In this document: positions 13,460-24,178 of the stretch, piece by piece | Numbering within the stretch: the first letter of the stretch is position 1 | Layout: every line of letters begins with the position of its first letter | From: Haematobia irritans | Taxonomy: Eukaryota > Arthropoda > Insecta > Diptera > Muscidae | Assembly (NCBI RefSeq): GCF_050003625.1 | Contig: NC_134398.1 | Span: 21,986,622 to 22,050,621 of the forward strand | Reading direction: 5' to 3' | DNA length: 64,000 bases | Program-made: the position numbers and the translations under genes | Notes under the pieces: model-generated | What the model was told of the DNA's origin: nothing | The model's database searches: none | Seen by the model: the letters and a program-made list of their open reading frames with translations, nothing else

Positions 13460-14955
13460 GTTCTAAATTCTACCAAAAATGGTAGATTTTTTACTGCTTG
13501 TAGATTGGTAGACTTCTTGAAGTTTTGGTAGATTTTCCAAAATATTCCTCTCCAACTATAGAAAAAAAATTTTTAACAAACTTTTCTGTACAAGGTTAGG
13601 TTAGGTTAGGTTAGGTTATGTGGCAGCCCGATGTATCAGGCTCACTTAGACTATTCAGTCCATTGTGATACCACAGTGGTGAACTTCTCTCTTATCACTG
13701 AGTGCTGCCCGATTCCATGTTAAGCTCAATGACAAGGGACCTCCTTTTTATAGCCGAGTCCGAACGGCGTTCCACATTGCAGTGAAACCACTTAGAGAAG
13801 TTTTGAAACCCTCAGAAATGTCACCAGCATTACTGAGGTGGGATAATCCACCGCTGAAAAATTTTTTGGTGTTCGGTCGTAGCAGGAATCGAACCCACGA
13901 CCTTGTGTATGCAAGGCGGGCATGCTAACCACTGCACCACGGTGGCTCCCTTTTCTGTACAAGTAAAAATGTTGACAAAATTTTCTATAGAAATACAATA
14001 ATAAATAAAATTTTGACAAAATTTCTACAGAAATAAATTTTCAAAAAATGTTGGCAAAATATTCTATAGGAATAAAATATCGACAAAATTTTCTATAGAA
14101 ATAAAATTTTGACAAAATTTTCTGTATAAATAAAATTGTGACAAAATTTTGAAATAAATAAAGTTTTCACAAAATTTTCATCAGAAATAAAATTTTGACA
14201 AAATTTTCTACAAAAACAAAATTTTGACAAAATTTTCTACAAAAATAAAATTCTGACAAAATTTTCTACAGAAATAAATTTTTAAAAAATGTTGGCAAAA
14301 TATTCTATAGGAATAAAATATCGACAAAATGTTCTATAGAAATAAAATTTTGACAAAATTTTCTGTATAAATAAAATTTTGACAAAATTTTCTATAGAAA
14401 TAAAATTTTGACAAAATTTTCTATAGAAATAAAATTTTGACACATTTTCTGTAGAAATAAAATTTTGATAAAGTTTTCTGTATAAATATAATTTTGGCAA
14501 AATTTTGTACAAAAATAAAATTTTGAAAAAATTTTCTACAGAAATAAAATGTTGAAAAACTTTTCTATAGAAATAAAATTTTGACAAAATTTTCTATAGA
14601 AATAATATTTTAACAAAATTTTCTATAGAAATAAAATTTTGACAAAATTTCTACAGGAATAAATTTTTAAAAACTTTTCTGTAGAAATAAAATTTTGGCA
14701 AAATATTCTATAGGAATAAAATATCGACAAAATTTTCTATAGAAATAAGATTTTGACAAAATTTTGTGTATAAATAAAATTTTGGCAAAATTTTCTACAA
14801 AAATAAAATTTTGACAAAATTTTCTACAAAAATAAAATTTTGACAAAATTTTCTACAGAAATAAAATTTTGAAAAAATTTTCTACAGAAATAAAAATTTG
14901 ACAAAATTTTCTACAGAAATAAAATTTTGACAAAATTTTCTATAAAAGTACAAAG
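13460..14955 (+). repeat. 29-bp satellite array 3 (split by a SINE)
   Basis: Units of TTTTCTATAGAAATAAAATT plus TTGACAAAA, entered from the left through the ACCAAAAATGGTAG boundary sequence. The SINE at 13595-13949 interrupts the array and duplicated 14 bases of satellite. A block ending AATATCGACAAAATTTTC recurs near 14060, 14310 and 14720. Confidence 0.92.
13581..13963 (-). mobile_element. Full-length tRNA-derived SINE with 14-bp target duplication
   Basis: The SINE occupies 13595-13949 and is flanked by identical 14-bp copies of CTTTTCTGTACAAG (13581-13594 and 13950-13963). Read on the minus strand it begins GCCACCGTGGTGCAGTGGTT (A-box-like), has a pol III B box GGTTCGATTCC, an internal body, and a GGTTAGG-rich 3' end (CCTAACC in sense). 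It belongs to the family represented at least nine times here. Its last 75 bases match the LINE tail at 32660-32737. Propagation by LINE machinery is an inference from that match. Confidence 0.9.
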
Positions 14956-17099
14956 GTTATAATAGGAGAGTTCAAAATAAATAATTATGCAAGTACTGAA
15001 ATAAACTACTAAAATAAAATAATGAAACATTTCTTTGGACGAAAAAAATCCTATTAATCACAAAAATGTGGTATGTTTGACACTTAAAAATGTTTTTTTT
15101 TTAAATTTTGTAGATTTTTGGTAAAATTTTCTATAGAAATAAAATTTTAACAAAATTTTTTGTACTAATAAAAATTTTGACAAAGTTTTCTATAGAAATA
15201 AAATTTGAACACAATTTTCTATAGAAATAAAATTTGGACATAATTTTCTATGGAAACAAAATTTGAAAAAATTTTTCTAAATTATAATAGGAGAGTTTCT
15301 ATATAATAAAAAGTTTATACATAATAATAATTTTGACAAAGTTTTCTATAGAAATACAGTTTGAACATAATTTTCTATAGAAACAAAATTTGGACATAAT
15401 TTTGTATGAAGATAAAATTTGAACAAATTTTTCTATAGAAATAAAATTTTGGAAAAATTTTATATAGAAATAAAATTTTGGCAAAATTTTCTATTGCATT
15501 AAAATTTGAACACAATTTTTTATACAAATAAAATTGTGACACAATTTTGTATACAAATAAACTTTTCACAAAATTTTCTATAGAAATAAAATTTGACAAC
15601 ATGTTCTATAGAAATAAAATTTTGACAAAAATCTATAGAAATAAAATTTTGATAAAATTTTCTATAGAAATTTTACAAAATTGTCTATAAAACGAAAATT
15701 TTGACAAAATTTTAGTATTATAGACAATTTTGTAAGTAAAATTCTTTCTATAGAAGTAAATAGTAGAAATAAAATGTTGAAAAGATTTTCTATAGAAATA
15801 AAATATTGGCATAATTTGCTATAAAAATATACTGTTGACGAAATTTTCTATTGAAATAAATTTTGAGAAATTTTTCTATAGAAATAAAATTTAGAGAAAA
15901 TTTTCTATAGACATAAAATGTTGACAAAAGTTTATATAGAAATAAATTTTTTTTTAGAAATAAAATTTTGGGAAAATTTTTTATACAAATAAAATGTTGA
16001 GAAAATTTTCTATAGAGATAAAATTTTGACAAAATTTTCTATAGAAATATCATAAAAGTTCTTAGTGATACTGAATTTTCTGTAGAATTGAGTTGTAATA
16101 AAATTGGCTATAGAAATAAAATTTTGACAAAATTTTCTAAAGAAATAATATTTTGGCAAAATTTTCTATAGAAATAAAATTTTGAAAAAATTTTCTACAG
16201 AAATAAAATTGTGACAAAATTTTCTATAGAAATAAAATTTTGACAAAATTTTTTATAGAAATAAAATTTTAACAAAATTTTCTATAGAAATAAAATTTTG
16301 ACAAAATTTTAAAAAATTTTCTGTAGAAATAAAATTTTGGCAAAATATTCTATAGGAATAAAATCTTGGCAAAATTTTCTATAGAAATAAGATTTTGACA
16401 AAATTTTCTGTATAAATAAAATCTTTGCAAAATTTTCTACAAAAATAAAATTGTGACAAAATTTTCTACAAAAATAAAATTTTGACAAAATTTTCTACAG
16501 AAATAAAATTTTGACAAAATTTTCTTCACAAATAAAATTTTGACAAAATTTTCTTCAGAAATAAAGTTTTGACAAAAATTCTCTACAAAAATTAAATTTG
16601 AATTTTGAAAAAATTTTCTACAGAAATAAAATTTTGACAAAATTTTCTGTGTAAATAAAATTTTGACAAAATTTCATACAGAAATAAAATTTTGACAAAA
16701 TTTTATACAAAAATAAAATTTTGACAAAATTTTCTACAAAAATTAATTTTTGACAAAATTTTCTACAAAAATAAAATTTTGAAAAAATTTTCTGCAAAAA
16801 TAAAATTTTGGCAAAATTTTCTACAAAAATAAAATTTTGAAAAAATTTTCTACAGAAATAAAATTTTGACAAAATTTTCTATAGAAATAAAATTTTAACA
16901 AAATTTTCTATAAAAATAAAATTTTAACAAAAGTTTCTACAGAAATAAAATTTTGACAAAATTTTCTACAAAAATAGAATTTTGAAAAAAATTGCTACAG
17001 ACAAAAAATTTTGACAAAATTTTCTATAAATGTACAAATGTTGACAAAAGTTTATATAGAAGTAAAACTCTTGATAAAATTATCTATAGAAGTTAAATT
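14956..17099 (+). repeat. 29-bp satellite array 4 with a duplicated spacer
   Basis: The array starts with a unique spacer (GGTTATAATAGGAGAGTTC and about 140 bases after it) that recurs at 17662 with the same satellite variants after it, so 14956-16070 and 17662-18690 are copies offset by about 2.7 kb. The rest is diverged satellite. Unit variants with TTTGAACATAATTTTC mark the duplicated block. Apparent ORFs such as 15375-15602 (-) are repeat translation. Confidence 0.9.
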
Positions 17100-17662
17100 C
17101 CCAGCAAAGAAAGCGTCGCCAAAAAAGTAATGAAAATGTTCTTTTTGGATCCGGAAGTGGTGCAAAATTGACGCAGAAGCGATGAATTTAACATGGACGG
17201 AAGTCCTCCATTTCAACAGCCGTTGCACTGAATTTGCATCACTTCTTTAGGTGTGATCCGAGTTCAATGTTTTGGATGTAAATTAAAAAATTCTGTGATA
17301 TTTTGTCAAATAAATAATTTTTATAATTTGTTATAATTTTTAATGGATTCTAACGCTTGTCGGAAGCGTTAGACCTCAAATATTTTCAAAAATTCACAAA
17401 TTCACACAAGATTGGGTTTAGCATTTTTTTCGACAAAATTTTAATGATTTGTACCATTTTGTGAATTCTTACTTTGTTTTTAACCTATTTGAAACAAAAA
17501 AGTTAAAATTACCCATTAAAAGTATGAAAAAACCAAGTTATAAAAAATTGAATTAAAAGAACTTCCTGGGTAGTTAAAATAAATACCATCATTGGGAGTG
17601 CATCTTCTGGAAGTGCTTTTAAAGTTGTGACTTTGGAATAACTTCCAAAATTTTTTGCTGGG
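17100..17662. mobile_element. Putative 563-bp TIR element (CCCAGCAAA termini)
   Basis: The satellite is interrupted by a non-satellite block that starts CCCAGCAAAGAAAG and ends TTTTTTGCTGGG, an inverted pair. The interior has higher complexity (GGATCCGGAAGTGGTGC) and no ORF with a known domain. Without the block the flanks join to resemble the intact stretch near 15280 (TAAATTATAATAGG), which supports insertion, but a clean target duplication cannot be defined. The superfamily is unknown. Confidence 0.55.
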
Positions 17663-20290
17663 TTATAATAGGAGAGTCCCAAATAATGCAAGTACTGAAA
17701 TAAAATACTAAAATAAAATAATGAAACATTTCTTTGGATGAAAAAAAAAATCATATTAACCACAAAAATTTGGTCAGAAATAAAATTTTGACAAAATTGT
17801 TTGTACTAATAAAAATTTTGACAAAGTTTTCTATAGAAATAAAATTTGAACATAATTTTCTTATAAAAATAAAATTTGGATATAATTTTCTATGGAAATA
17901 AAATTTGAACAAATTTTTCTATAGAAATAAAATTTTATATAGAAATAAAATTTTACCAAAATTTTCTTTTGCATTAAAATTTGAACAATTTTTTTTATAG
18001 AAATAAATTTGTGACACAATTTTCGATAGAAATAAACTTTTGACAACATCTCTATAGAAATAAAATTTTGACAAAAATTTCTATAAATATAAAATGTTGA
18101 CATAATGTTCAATAGAAATAAAGCTTGACAAAATTTTCTATAGATATAAAATTTTGACAACATTTTCTATAGAAATAAAATTTTTACAAAATTTTCTATA
18201 GAAATAAAATTTTGACAAAATTTCTATAGAAATAAAATTTTGACAAAATTTTCTATAGAAATAAAATTTTGACAAAATTTTCTATAGAAATAAAAAAATT
18301 TACAAACTTGTCTATAAAAAGAAAATTTTTACTAAATTTTAGTTTTATAGACAATTTTGTAAGTAAAATTCTTTCTATAGAAGTAAATAGTAGAAATAAA
18401 ATTTTGAACAGATTTTGTTTAGAAATAAAATATTGACAACATTTGCTATAAAAATATACTGTTGACGAAATTTTCTATAGAAATACATTTTGAGAAAATT
18501 TTCTATAGAAATAAAATTTAGAGAAAATTTTCTATAGACATAAAATTTTGACAAAAGTTTATATAGAAATAACATTTTCTTTAGAAATAAAATTTTGCGA
18601 AAATTTTTTGATAGAAATAAAATATTGAGAAAAATTTCTATAGAAATAAAATTTTGACAACATTTTCTATAGAAATATCATAAAAGTCCTTAGTGATATT
18701 GACAAAATTTTCTGTAGAATTAAATAGTAATAAAATTTTCTATAGAAATAAAATTTTGACAAAATTTTCTATAGAAATAAAATTTTGACAAAATTTTCTA
18801 TAGAAATAAAATTTTGACAAAATTTTCTATAGAAATAAAATTTTGACAAAATTTTTTATAGAAATAAAATTTTGGCAAAATTTTCTATAGAAATAAATTT
18901 TTGACAAAATTTTCTATGGAAATAAAATTTTGGCATTTTCTATGGAAATAAAATTTTCTATAGAAATAAATTTTGACAAAATTTTCTATAGAAATAAAAT
19001 TTTGACAAATTTTTTTATAGAAATAAAATTTTGGCAAAATTTTCTATGGAAATAAAATGTTGACAAAATTTTCTATAGAAATAAAATTTTGACAAAATTT
19101 TCGATAGAAATAAAATTTTGACAAAAATTCCAATAGAAATAAAATTTTGACAAAATTTTCTATAGAAATAAAATTTTGACAAAATTTTCTATAGAAATAA
19201 AATTTTGACAAAATTTTCTACAGAAATAAAATTTTGGCAAAATTTTCTATAGAATTACAATTTTGACAAAATTTTCTATAGAAATAAAATTTTGAAAAAA
19301 TTTTCTATAGAAATACAATTTTGACAAAATTTTCTATAGGAATGTCATAAAAGTTCTTAGTGATATAGACAAAATTTTCTGTAGAATTAAATTGTAATAA
19401 AATTTTCTATAAAAATACAATTTTAACAAAATTTTCTGTAGAAATAAAATTTTGACAAAATTTTCTATAGAAATAAAATTTTGACAAAATTTTCTATAGA
19501 AATAAAATTTTGACAAAATTTTCTATAGAAATAAAATTTTGGCAAAATTTTCTATGGAAATAAAATTTTGACAAAATTTTTTATAGAAATAAAATTTTGG
19601 CAAAATTTTCTATGGAAATAAAATGTTGACAAAATTTTCTGTAGAAATAAAATTTTGACAAAATGTTCGATAGAAATAAAATTTTGACAAAATCTTCTAT
19701 AGAAATAAAATTTTGACAAAATTTTCTATAGAAATAAAATTTTTACAAAATTTTCTATAGAAATACAATTTTGACAAAATTTTCTATAGAAATAAAATTT
19801 TGACAAAATTTTCTATAGAAATACAATTTTTACAAAATTTTCTATAGGAATGTCATAAAAATTCTTAGTGATATAGACAAAATTTTCTGTAGAATTAAAT
19901 TGTAATAAAATTTTCTATAAAAATACAATTTTAACAAAATTTTCTATAGAAATAAAATTTTGACAAAATTTTCTATAGAAATAAAATTTTGGCAAAATTT
20001 TCTATGGAAATAAAATGTTGACAAAATTTTCTGTAGAAATAAAATTTTGACAAAATGTTCGATAGAAATAAAATTTTGACAAAATCTTCTATAGAAATAA
20101 AATTTTGACAAAAAATTCTATAGATATAAAATGTTGACAAAATGTTCTAGAGAAATAAAGCTTGACAAAATTTTCTATAGAAATAAAATTTTTACAAAAT
20201 TTTGTAAAAAAATAAAATGTTGACAAAATTTTCTATAAAAATAACATTTTGACAAAATTTTCTATAGAAATATCATAACTATTCTTAGTG
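17663..20290 (+). repeat. 29-bp satellite array 5 with higher-order blocks
   Basis: A continuation of the satellite. A marker segment (TCATAAAAGTTCTTAGTGAT followed by TAGAATTAAATTGTAATAAA) recurs near 16055, 18670, 19342, 19852 and, truncated, 20271. The 19342 and 19852 copies are 510 bp apart, so the array grows by block duplication as well as by single units. The central part (18720-19830) is very homogeneous. Confidence 0.92.
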
Positions 20291-21434
20291 ATATCACTTT
20301 GGAATGTTTGAACTCATAAACTGTAAACAAAAACACTTCTAAAATTCTAAAAGAAAACAAAATTATTTGAAAAAAGTCCAAACGAAGGCAAGGTGTTGAA
20401 GATTGAAAGCAAACAAAATTGAATTAACAAAATGATATTACAAATCTTCAAATATTCAATGGCTCATGGCGTTTTTTCTTGTTGACTTTATTTTTCCATT
20501 TTTTTGGATAAATAAAGTGTGTGTAATTACCTTGCCATAAGCAGTTTAAACAATTTACAACTTAATTACGTGTTGATATTTTTTGCATAAATTAAGGAAA
20601 AAAACTTGTAGCGATAATAATAATAAAACAAAAACAAGCCCCCCTCTAGCATAGCACAGCATTTGAAGAATTCATAAGTGGGGGGATCTGAATGAAGACT
20701 TCCAAGAATTACTCGTTTCTTTGATTTTTTTTCTCATTCTCATTGTCTAGTATGTAAAGTGTGGAACTCTTAAAAAATTTAGTAATTTCTTTTAAATAGA
20801 CATATCGAAATGAATTATTCAAAATGTATATAAAGGTCTTGCCATAAACACCTTTTTTTACATTTTGCTAAGAATTATGGAATATGTGATATATGAAACA
20901 AAAAAAAAAAAAATAACAAAAACCACAAATAGGTGATGACTACGTCGAGTGTTGGGATGGGGTATCACAATCGCATTCATTCATTGATTAATTATTAATA
21001 AATTCCAAATATCTATGAAAAGTTATTCCAGTTCTTCCATCAAAGAAAACATGGAAAATTATTGCCATCATAAACTGAGATTGGAACTAAGGCATTGATA
21101 TTTAAGAAGAAGAAAAAAACTTTAAGTCCATAAAATCCTATAATTTATTAATTAAAAATAAATTTACAAGATTTGTGTTATTTTTTTTAAGCAAGCAGCA
21201 TATTTCTTGATCTGGTTTGTGTTACCAATAAAACAATACTCCTCAATTTAAATAGAAATATTACAAATACAATTTTAACACAATTTTTAATTAAATTCAG
21301 GCTATTGTTTATATGTCTTTATTGCATTTAAATCATCAAAAAAACATAATGTTTTATAGGCAAAAAAAAAAATAATAAATACAGCTAAACCACTATCACT
21401 ATATCACAATACACAGAAAAAAAAAATATTTTTT
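20291..21434. other. Unique AT-rich DNA, no gene recognised
   Basis: Non-repetitive, AT-rich, with many stop codons in all frames. A TATATAAAGG-like word near 20828 is not accompanied by an ORF. Nothing else is supported. Confidence 0.5.
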
Positions 21435-21850
21435 TGTCTTCAGTTACGAAAGTAATATATCTGGGGATCGCTTTATATGGGGGCTATATATAATTATGAA
21501 CCGATACAGACCAATTTATGCATATTTGCTAAAGGCCATACTAACACCACGTACCAAATTTCAGCTAAATCGGGTGAAAGCCAAATCTGAGGGTTAGTTT
21601 ATATTGGGACCATACGTAGAAGTTGTTTGATATGGCCCATTTGCAACACCGTCCGACCTACATCAATAAAAAATAATTGTGTCAAGTTTCAAGTCGATAG
21701 CTTGTTTTGTTCGGAAGTTATCGAGATTTCAACAAGCAGGCGGACGGACGTATAAGTATAGCCATCATATAAAGCCATCACCAGATTTGACTTCCAGAGC
21801 TCCTTGGAGGAGGAAATATCATCGCTCCGATACTGATCGAACCCAAGGCC
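21435..21850. mobile_element. Helentron-like fragments in inverted arrangement
   Basis: At 21455-21750 the Helentron-like head and part of one 153-bp unit appear on the minus strand (TATGGGGGCTATATATAATT, then TCAAGTCGATAGCTTGTTTT). At about 21752-21850 another unit fragment appears on the plus strand (CACCAGATTTGACTTCCAGAGC). The two pieces meet at a CGGACGGACG word. This is a rearranged remnant rather than an intact copy. Confidence 0.55.
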
Positions 21851-21985
21851 ACGTGACTAGTTAGACTACTCTTCTCAAGTGTAAGGATGGGATTGTGGGC
21901 AGAATGAAGGAATCTCTTGACTAGAGGGATTGTTCTCTTTTAGTGTAAGGACGGGGTTGTGGCAAGGATGATAAATAATGTTGAC
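21851..21985. repeat. Two units of the 65-bp minisatellite, isolated
   Basis: The segment AAGTGTAAGGATGGGATTGT, then AGAATGAAGGAATCTCTTGAC and TTTTAGTGTAAGGACGGGGTT, are units of the minisatellite that forms the large array at 29.2-33.9 kb, about 7 kb away. It sits between Helentron-like fragments and the 29-bp array. Confidence 0.6.
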
Positions 21986-22099
21986 GAAAAAGTACTAAAA
22001 ATGTATTAAAGATGTACTTTTTGAAGCCAAAAGGTGCTAAAATTACATAATATAAAATTTAAAGACAATTGTACAATTATACGTATATTTAAATCTAGG

Positions 22100-23335
22100 C
22101 CGATATGGACAATTTTTTAGATTTTCTAAAAATAATCTTATTTTGCAAAATTTTTTTCTATAGAAAATTTTGTCAAAATTGTATTTCTCTAGGAAATTTT
22201 GTCAAAATTTGATTTCTATAGGAAATTTTGTCAAAATTGTATTTCTATAGAAAATTTTGTCAAAATTTTATTTCTATAGGAAATTTTGTCAAAATTGTAT
22301 TTCTCTAGGAAATTTTGTCAAAATTTTATATCTATAGGAAATTTTGTCAAAATCTTATTTCTATAGGAAATTTTGTCAAAATTTTATTTCTATAGGAAAT
22401 TTTGTCAAAATTGTATTTCTATAGAAAATTTTGTCAAAATTTTATTTCTATAGGAAATTTTGTCAAAATTTTATTTCTATAGGAAATTTTGTCAAAATTT
22501 TATTTCTATAGGAAATTTTGTCAAAATTGTATTTCTATAAAAAATTTTGTCAAAAATTTAATTTCTATAGGAAATTTTGTTAAAATTTAATTTCTATAGG
22601 AAATTTTGTCAAAATTTTATTTCTATAGGAAATTTTGTCCAAATTGTATTTCTATAGAAAATTTTATCAACATTTTATTTCCAAAGGAAATTTTGTCAAA
22701 ATTGTATTTCTATAGAAAATTTTGTCAAAATTTTATTTCTAAAGAAAATAAAAAAATGTTGTCAAAATTTTATTCCTATAAAATATTTTGTCAACATTTT
22801 ATTTCCATAGAAAATTTAGTCAAAAATTTATTTCTATAGAAAGTTTTGTCAAAATTTTATTTCTATAAGAAATTTTGTCAAAATTTTATTTCTATAGGAA
22901 ATTTTGTCAAAATTTTATTTCTATAGGAAATTTTGTCCAAATTGTATTTCTATAGAAAATTTTATCAACATTTTATTTCTAAAGGAAATTTTGTCAAAAT
23001 TGTTTTTCTATAGAAAATTTTGTCAAAATTTTATTTCTAAAGAAAATAAAAAAATTTTGTCAAAATTTTATTTCCATAGAAAATTTTGTCAAAAATTTAT
23101 TTCTATAGGAAATTTTGTCAAAATTGTATTTCTATAGAAAATTTTGTCAAAATTTTATTTCTAAAGAAAATAAAAAAATTTTGTCAAAATTTTATTTCTA
23201 TAGGAATTTTTGTCAAAAAAGAAAACGTTGTCAAAATTTTATTTCTATAGAAAATTTTGACGAAATTTTATTTCTATAGAAAATTTTGTCAACATTTTTT
23301 TTTTAAGAATATTTTGTCAAAATTTTATTTCATTC
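22100..23335 (-). repeat. 29-bp satellite array 6, minus orientation
   Basis: About 40 units of TTTCTATAGGAAATTTTGTC plus AAAATTTTA, with the subtype marker GGAAATTTT. Two near-identical blocks of about 300 bp (22606-22840 and 22904-23137) show block duplication. The array resumes at 28805 after the Penelope complex, so the retroelements landed inside it. Confidence 0.93.
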
Positions 23336-23369
23336 GTTTTGTTTGTTATTGTTGGCTTCTCTTCAATCG

Positions 23370-23452
23370 TTATTGTTGTTTTTGATCTCAGCTTAAGGCC
23401 ATGCATTGACTAAACTACAAGTGTAGCTTAACCAACAGAGGAAAAGTATGCT
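23370..23452 (+). repeat. Left arm of an 83-bp inverted repeat bounding the Penelope complex
   Basis: This segment (…GATCTCAGCTTAAGGCCATG…) is the near-perfect reverse complement of 28722-28804. The two arms enclose 5.3 kb and lie exactly at the borders with 29-bp satellite on each side. They may be the ends of an older foldback element into which Penelope inserted, or they may come from the Penelope insertion itself; the sequence does not decide this. Confidence 0.8.
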
Positions 23453-23816
23453 TGTCAAATTTATTTGAGCAAAGCTATAGACTGCAAGATGGTTGGATGT
23501 ACAGCTGTTTCGGAATTACCACATTCCTCATCAGCATCCTCTACTTGCAGCAAAACTATCAACCAATTATCAGAATAAATTCGGGTAATTCATCCTCTTC
23601 TTGCAGCAAAACTATCAACCTTTTTCGGAAGGTTCAAGTGTGTTTCACTTTGGGTTGAGTGAATTACCCGAATTTATTCTGATAATTGGTTGATAGTTTT
23701 GCTGCAAGTAGAGGATGCTGCTGAGGAATGTGGTAATGCGGAAACAGCTGTACATCCAACCATCTTGCAGTCTTAGGGCTTTGCCCAAATAAATTTGACA
23801 AGCATACTTTTCTGTG
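23435..23816. repeat. Foldback: 159-bp inverted arms around a 65-bp loop
   Basis: Left arm 23435-23593 (ACAGAGGAAAAGTATGCTTG…) and right arm 23659-23816 (…CAAGCATACTTTTCTGTG) are imperfect inverse copies. The loop carries a partial repeat of CTTGCAGCAAAACTATCAACC from the arm. No ORF is credible; the 68-codon one at 23452 is repeat sequence. The first 18 bases are shared with the outer inverted repeat. Confidence 0.85.
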
Positions 23817-24178
23817 TTTAATTGTTTGATTGGTCAATATTTTCTGTTCCTTTTATGTTTTATTTAGCTAGTTGGACCTAAATTCATTGATGTAAAGAAG
23901 AAAATCTTTTTACATTTTATCCCAACGTTTCGTCAATACTTGTTGACTTCTTCCAGGGGATTTCGTCTATTTGAAAAATAATAAATTTAAAGATTACACT
24001 TTTTTTAATTGAGATTGTTAAACATTTCAACTTACAAATTATTTTCTCAAAATTTACATTTGAAGACTTATATTACTTATATCACAGTTTTTAAACAAAA
24101 ATTTTAAACAAACGATATGAATTTAAAATTAATATAAAATGAAAACAAAACACAGTTTAGATTTAGTATCACAGTCAA
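23817..24178 (-). mobile_element. Penelope copy A, 3' pseudo-LTR
   Basis: This segment is repeated in the same orientation at 26735-27070 and inverted at 28390-28721. It follows the stop codon of the minus-strand ORF, so it is the 3' terminal repeat of copy A. It contains a stem-loop motif resembling a hammerhead ribozyme (23919-23962). Pseudo-LTRs in direct and inverted order are typical of Penelope-like elements. Confidence 0.85.
23919..23962 (-). ncRNA. Hammerhead-ribozyme-like motif in pseudo-LTR (degenerate)
   Basis: Minus-strand order: CTGGAAGAA, stem GTCAA/TTGAC with loop CAAGTA, then GAAAC and GTTGGGATA. This matches the hammerhead layout CUGANGA - stem II - GAAA, except that the CUGANGA box is altered by an extra or changed G. 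Penelope-like elements are known to carry hammerheads in their terminal repeats. Catalytic activity is doubtful given the altered box. Confidence 0.4.

Noticed and set aside
13595..13618. GGTTAGG repeats as insect telomeric TTAGG
   Set aside because: They are the 3' tail of the SINE with target duplications on both sides, found at the same position in other copies.
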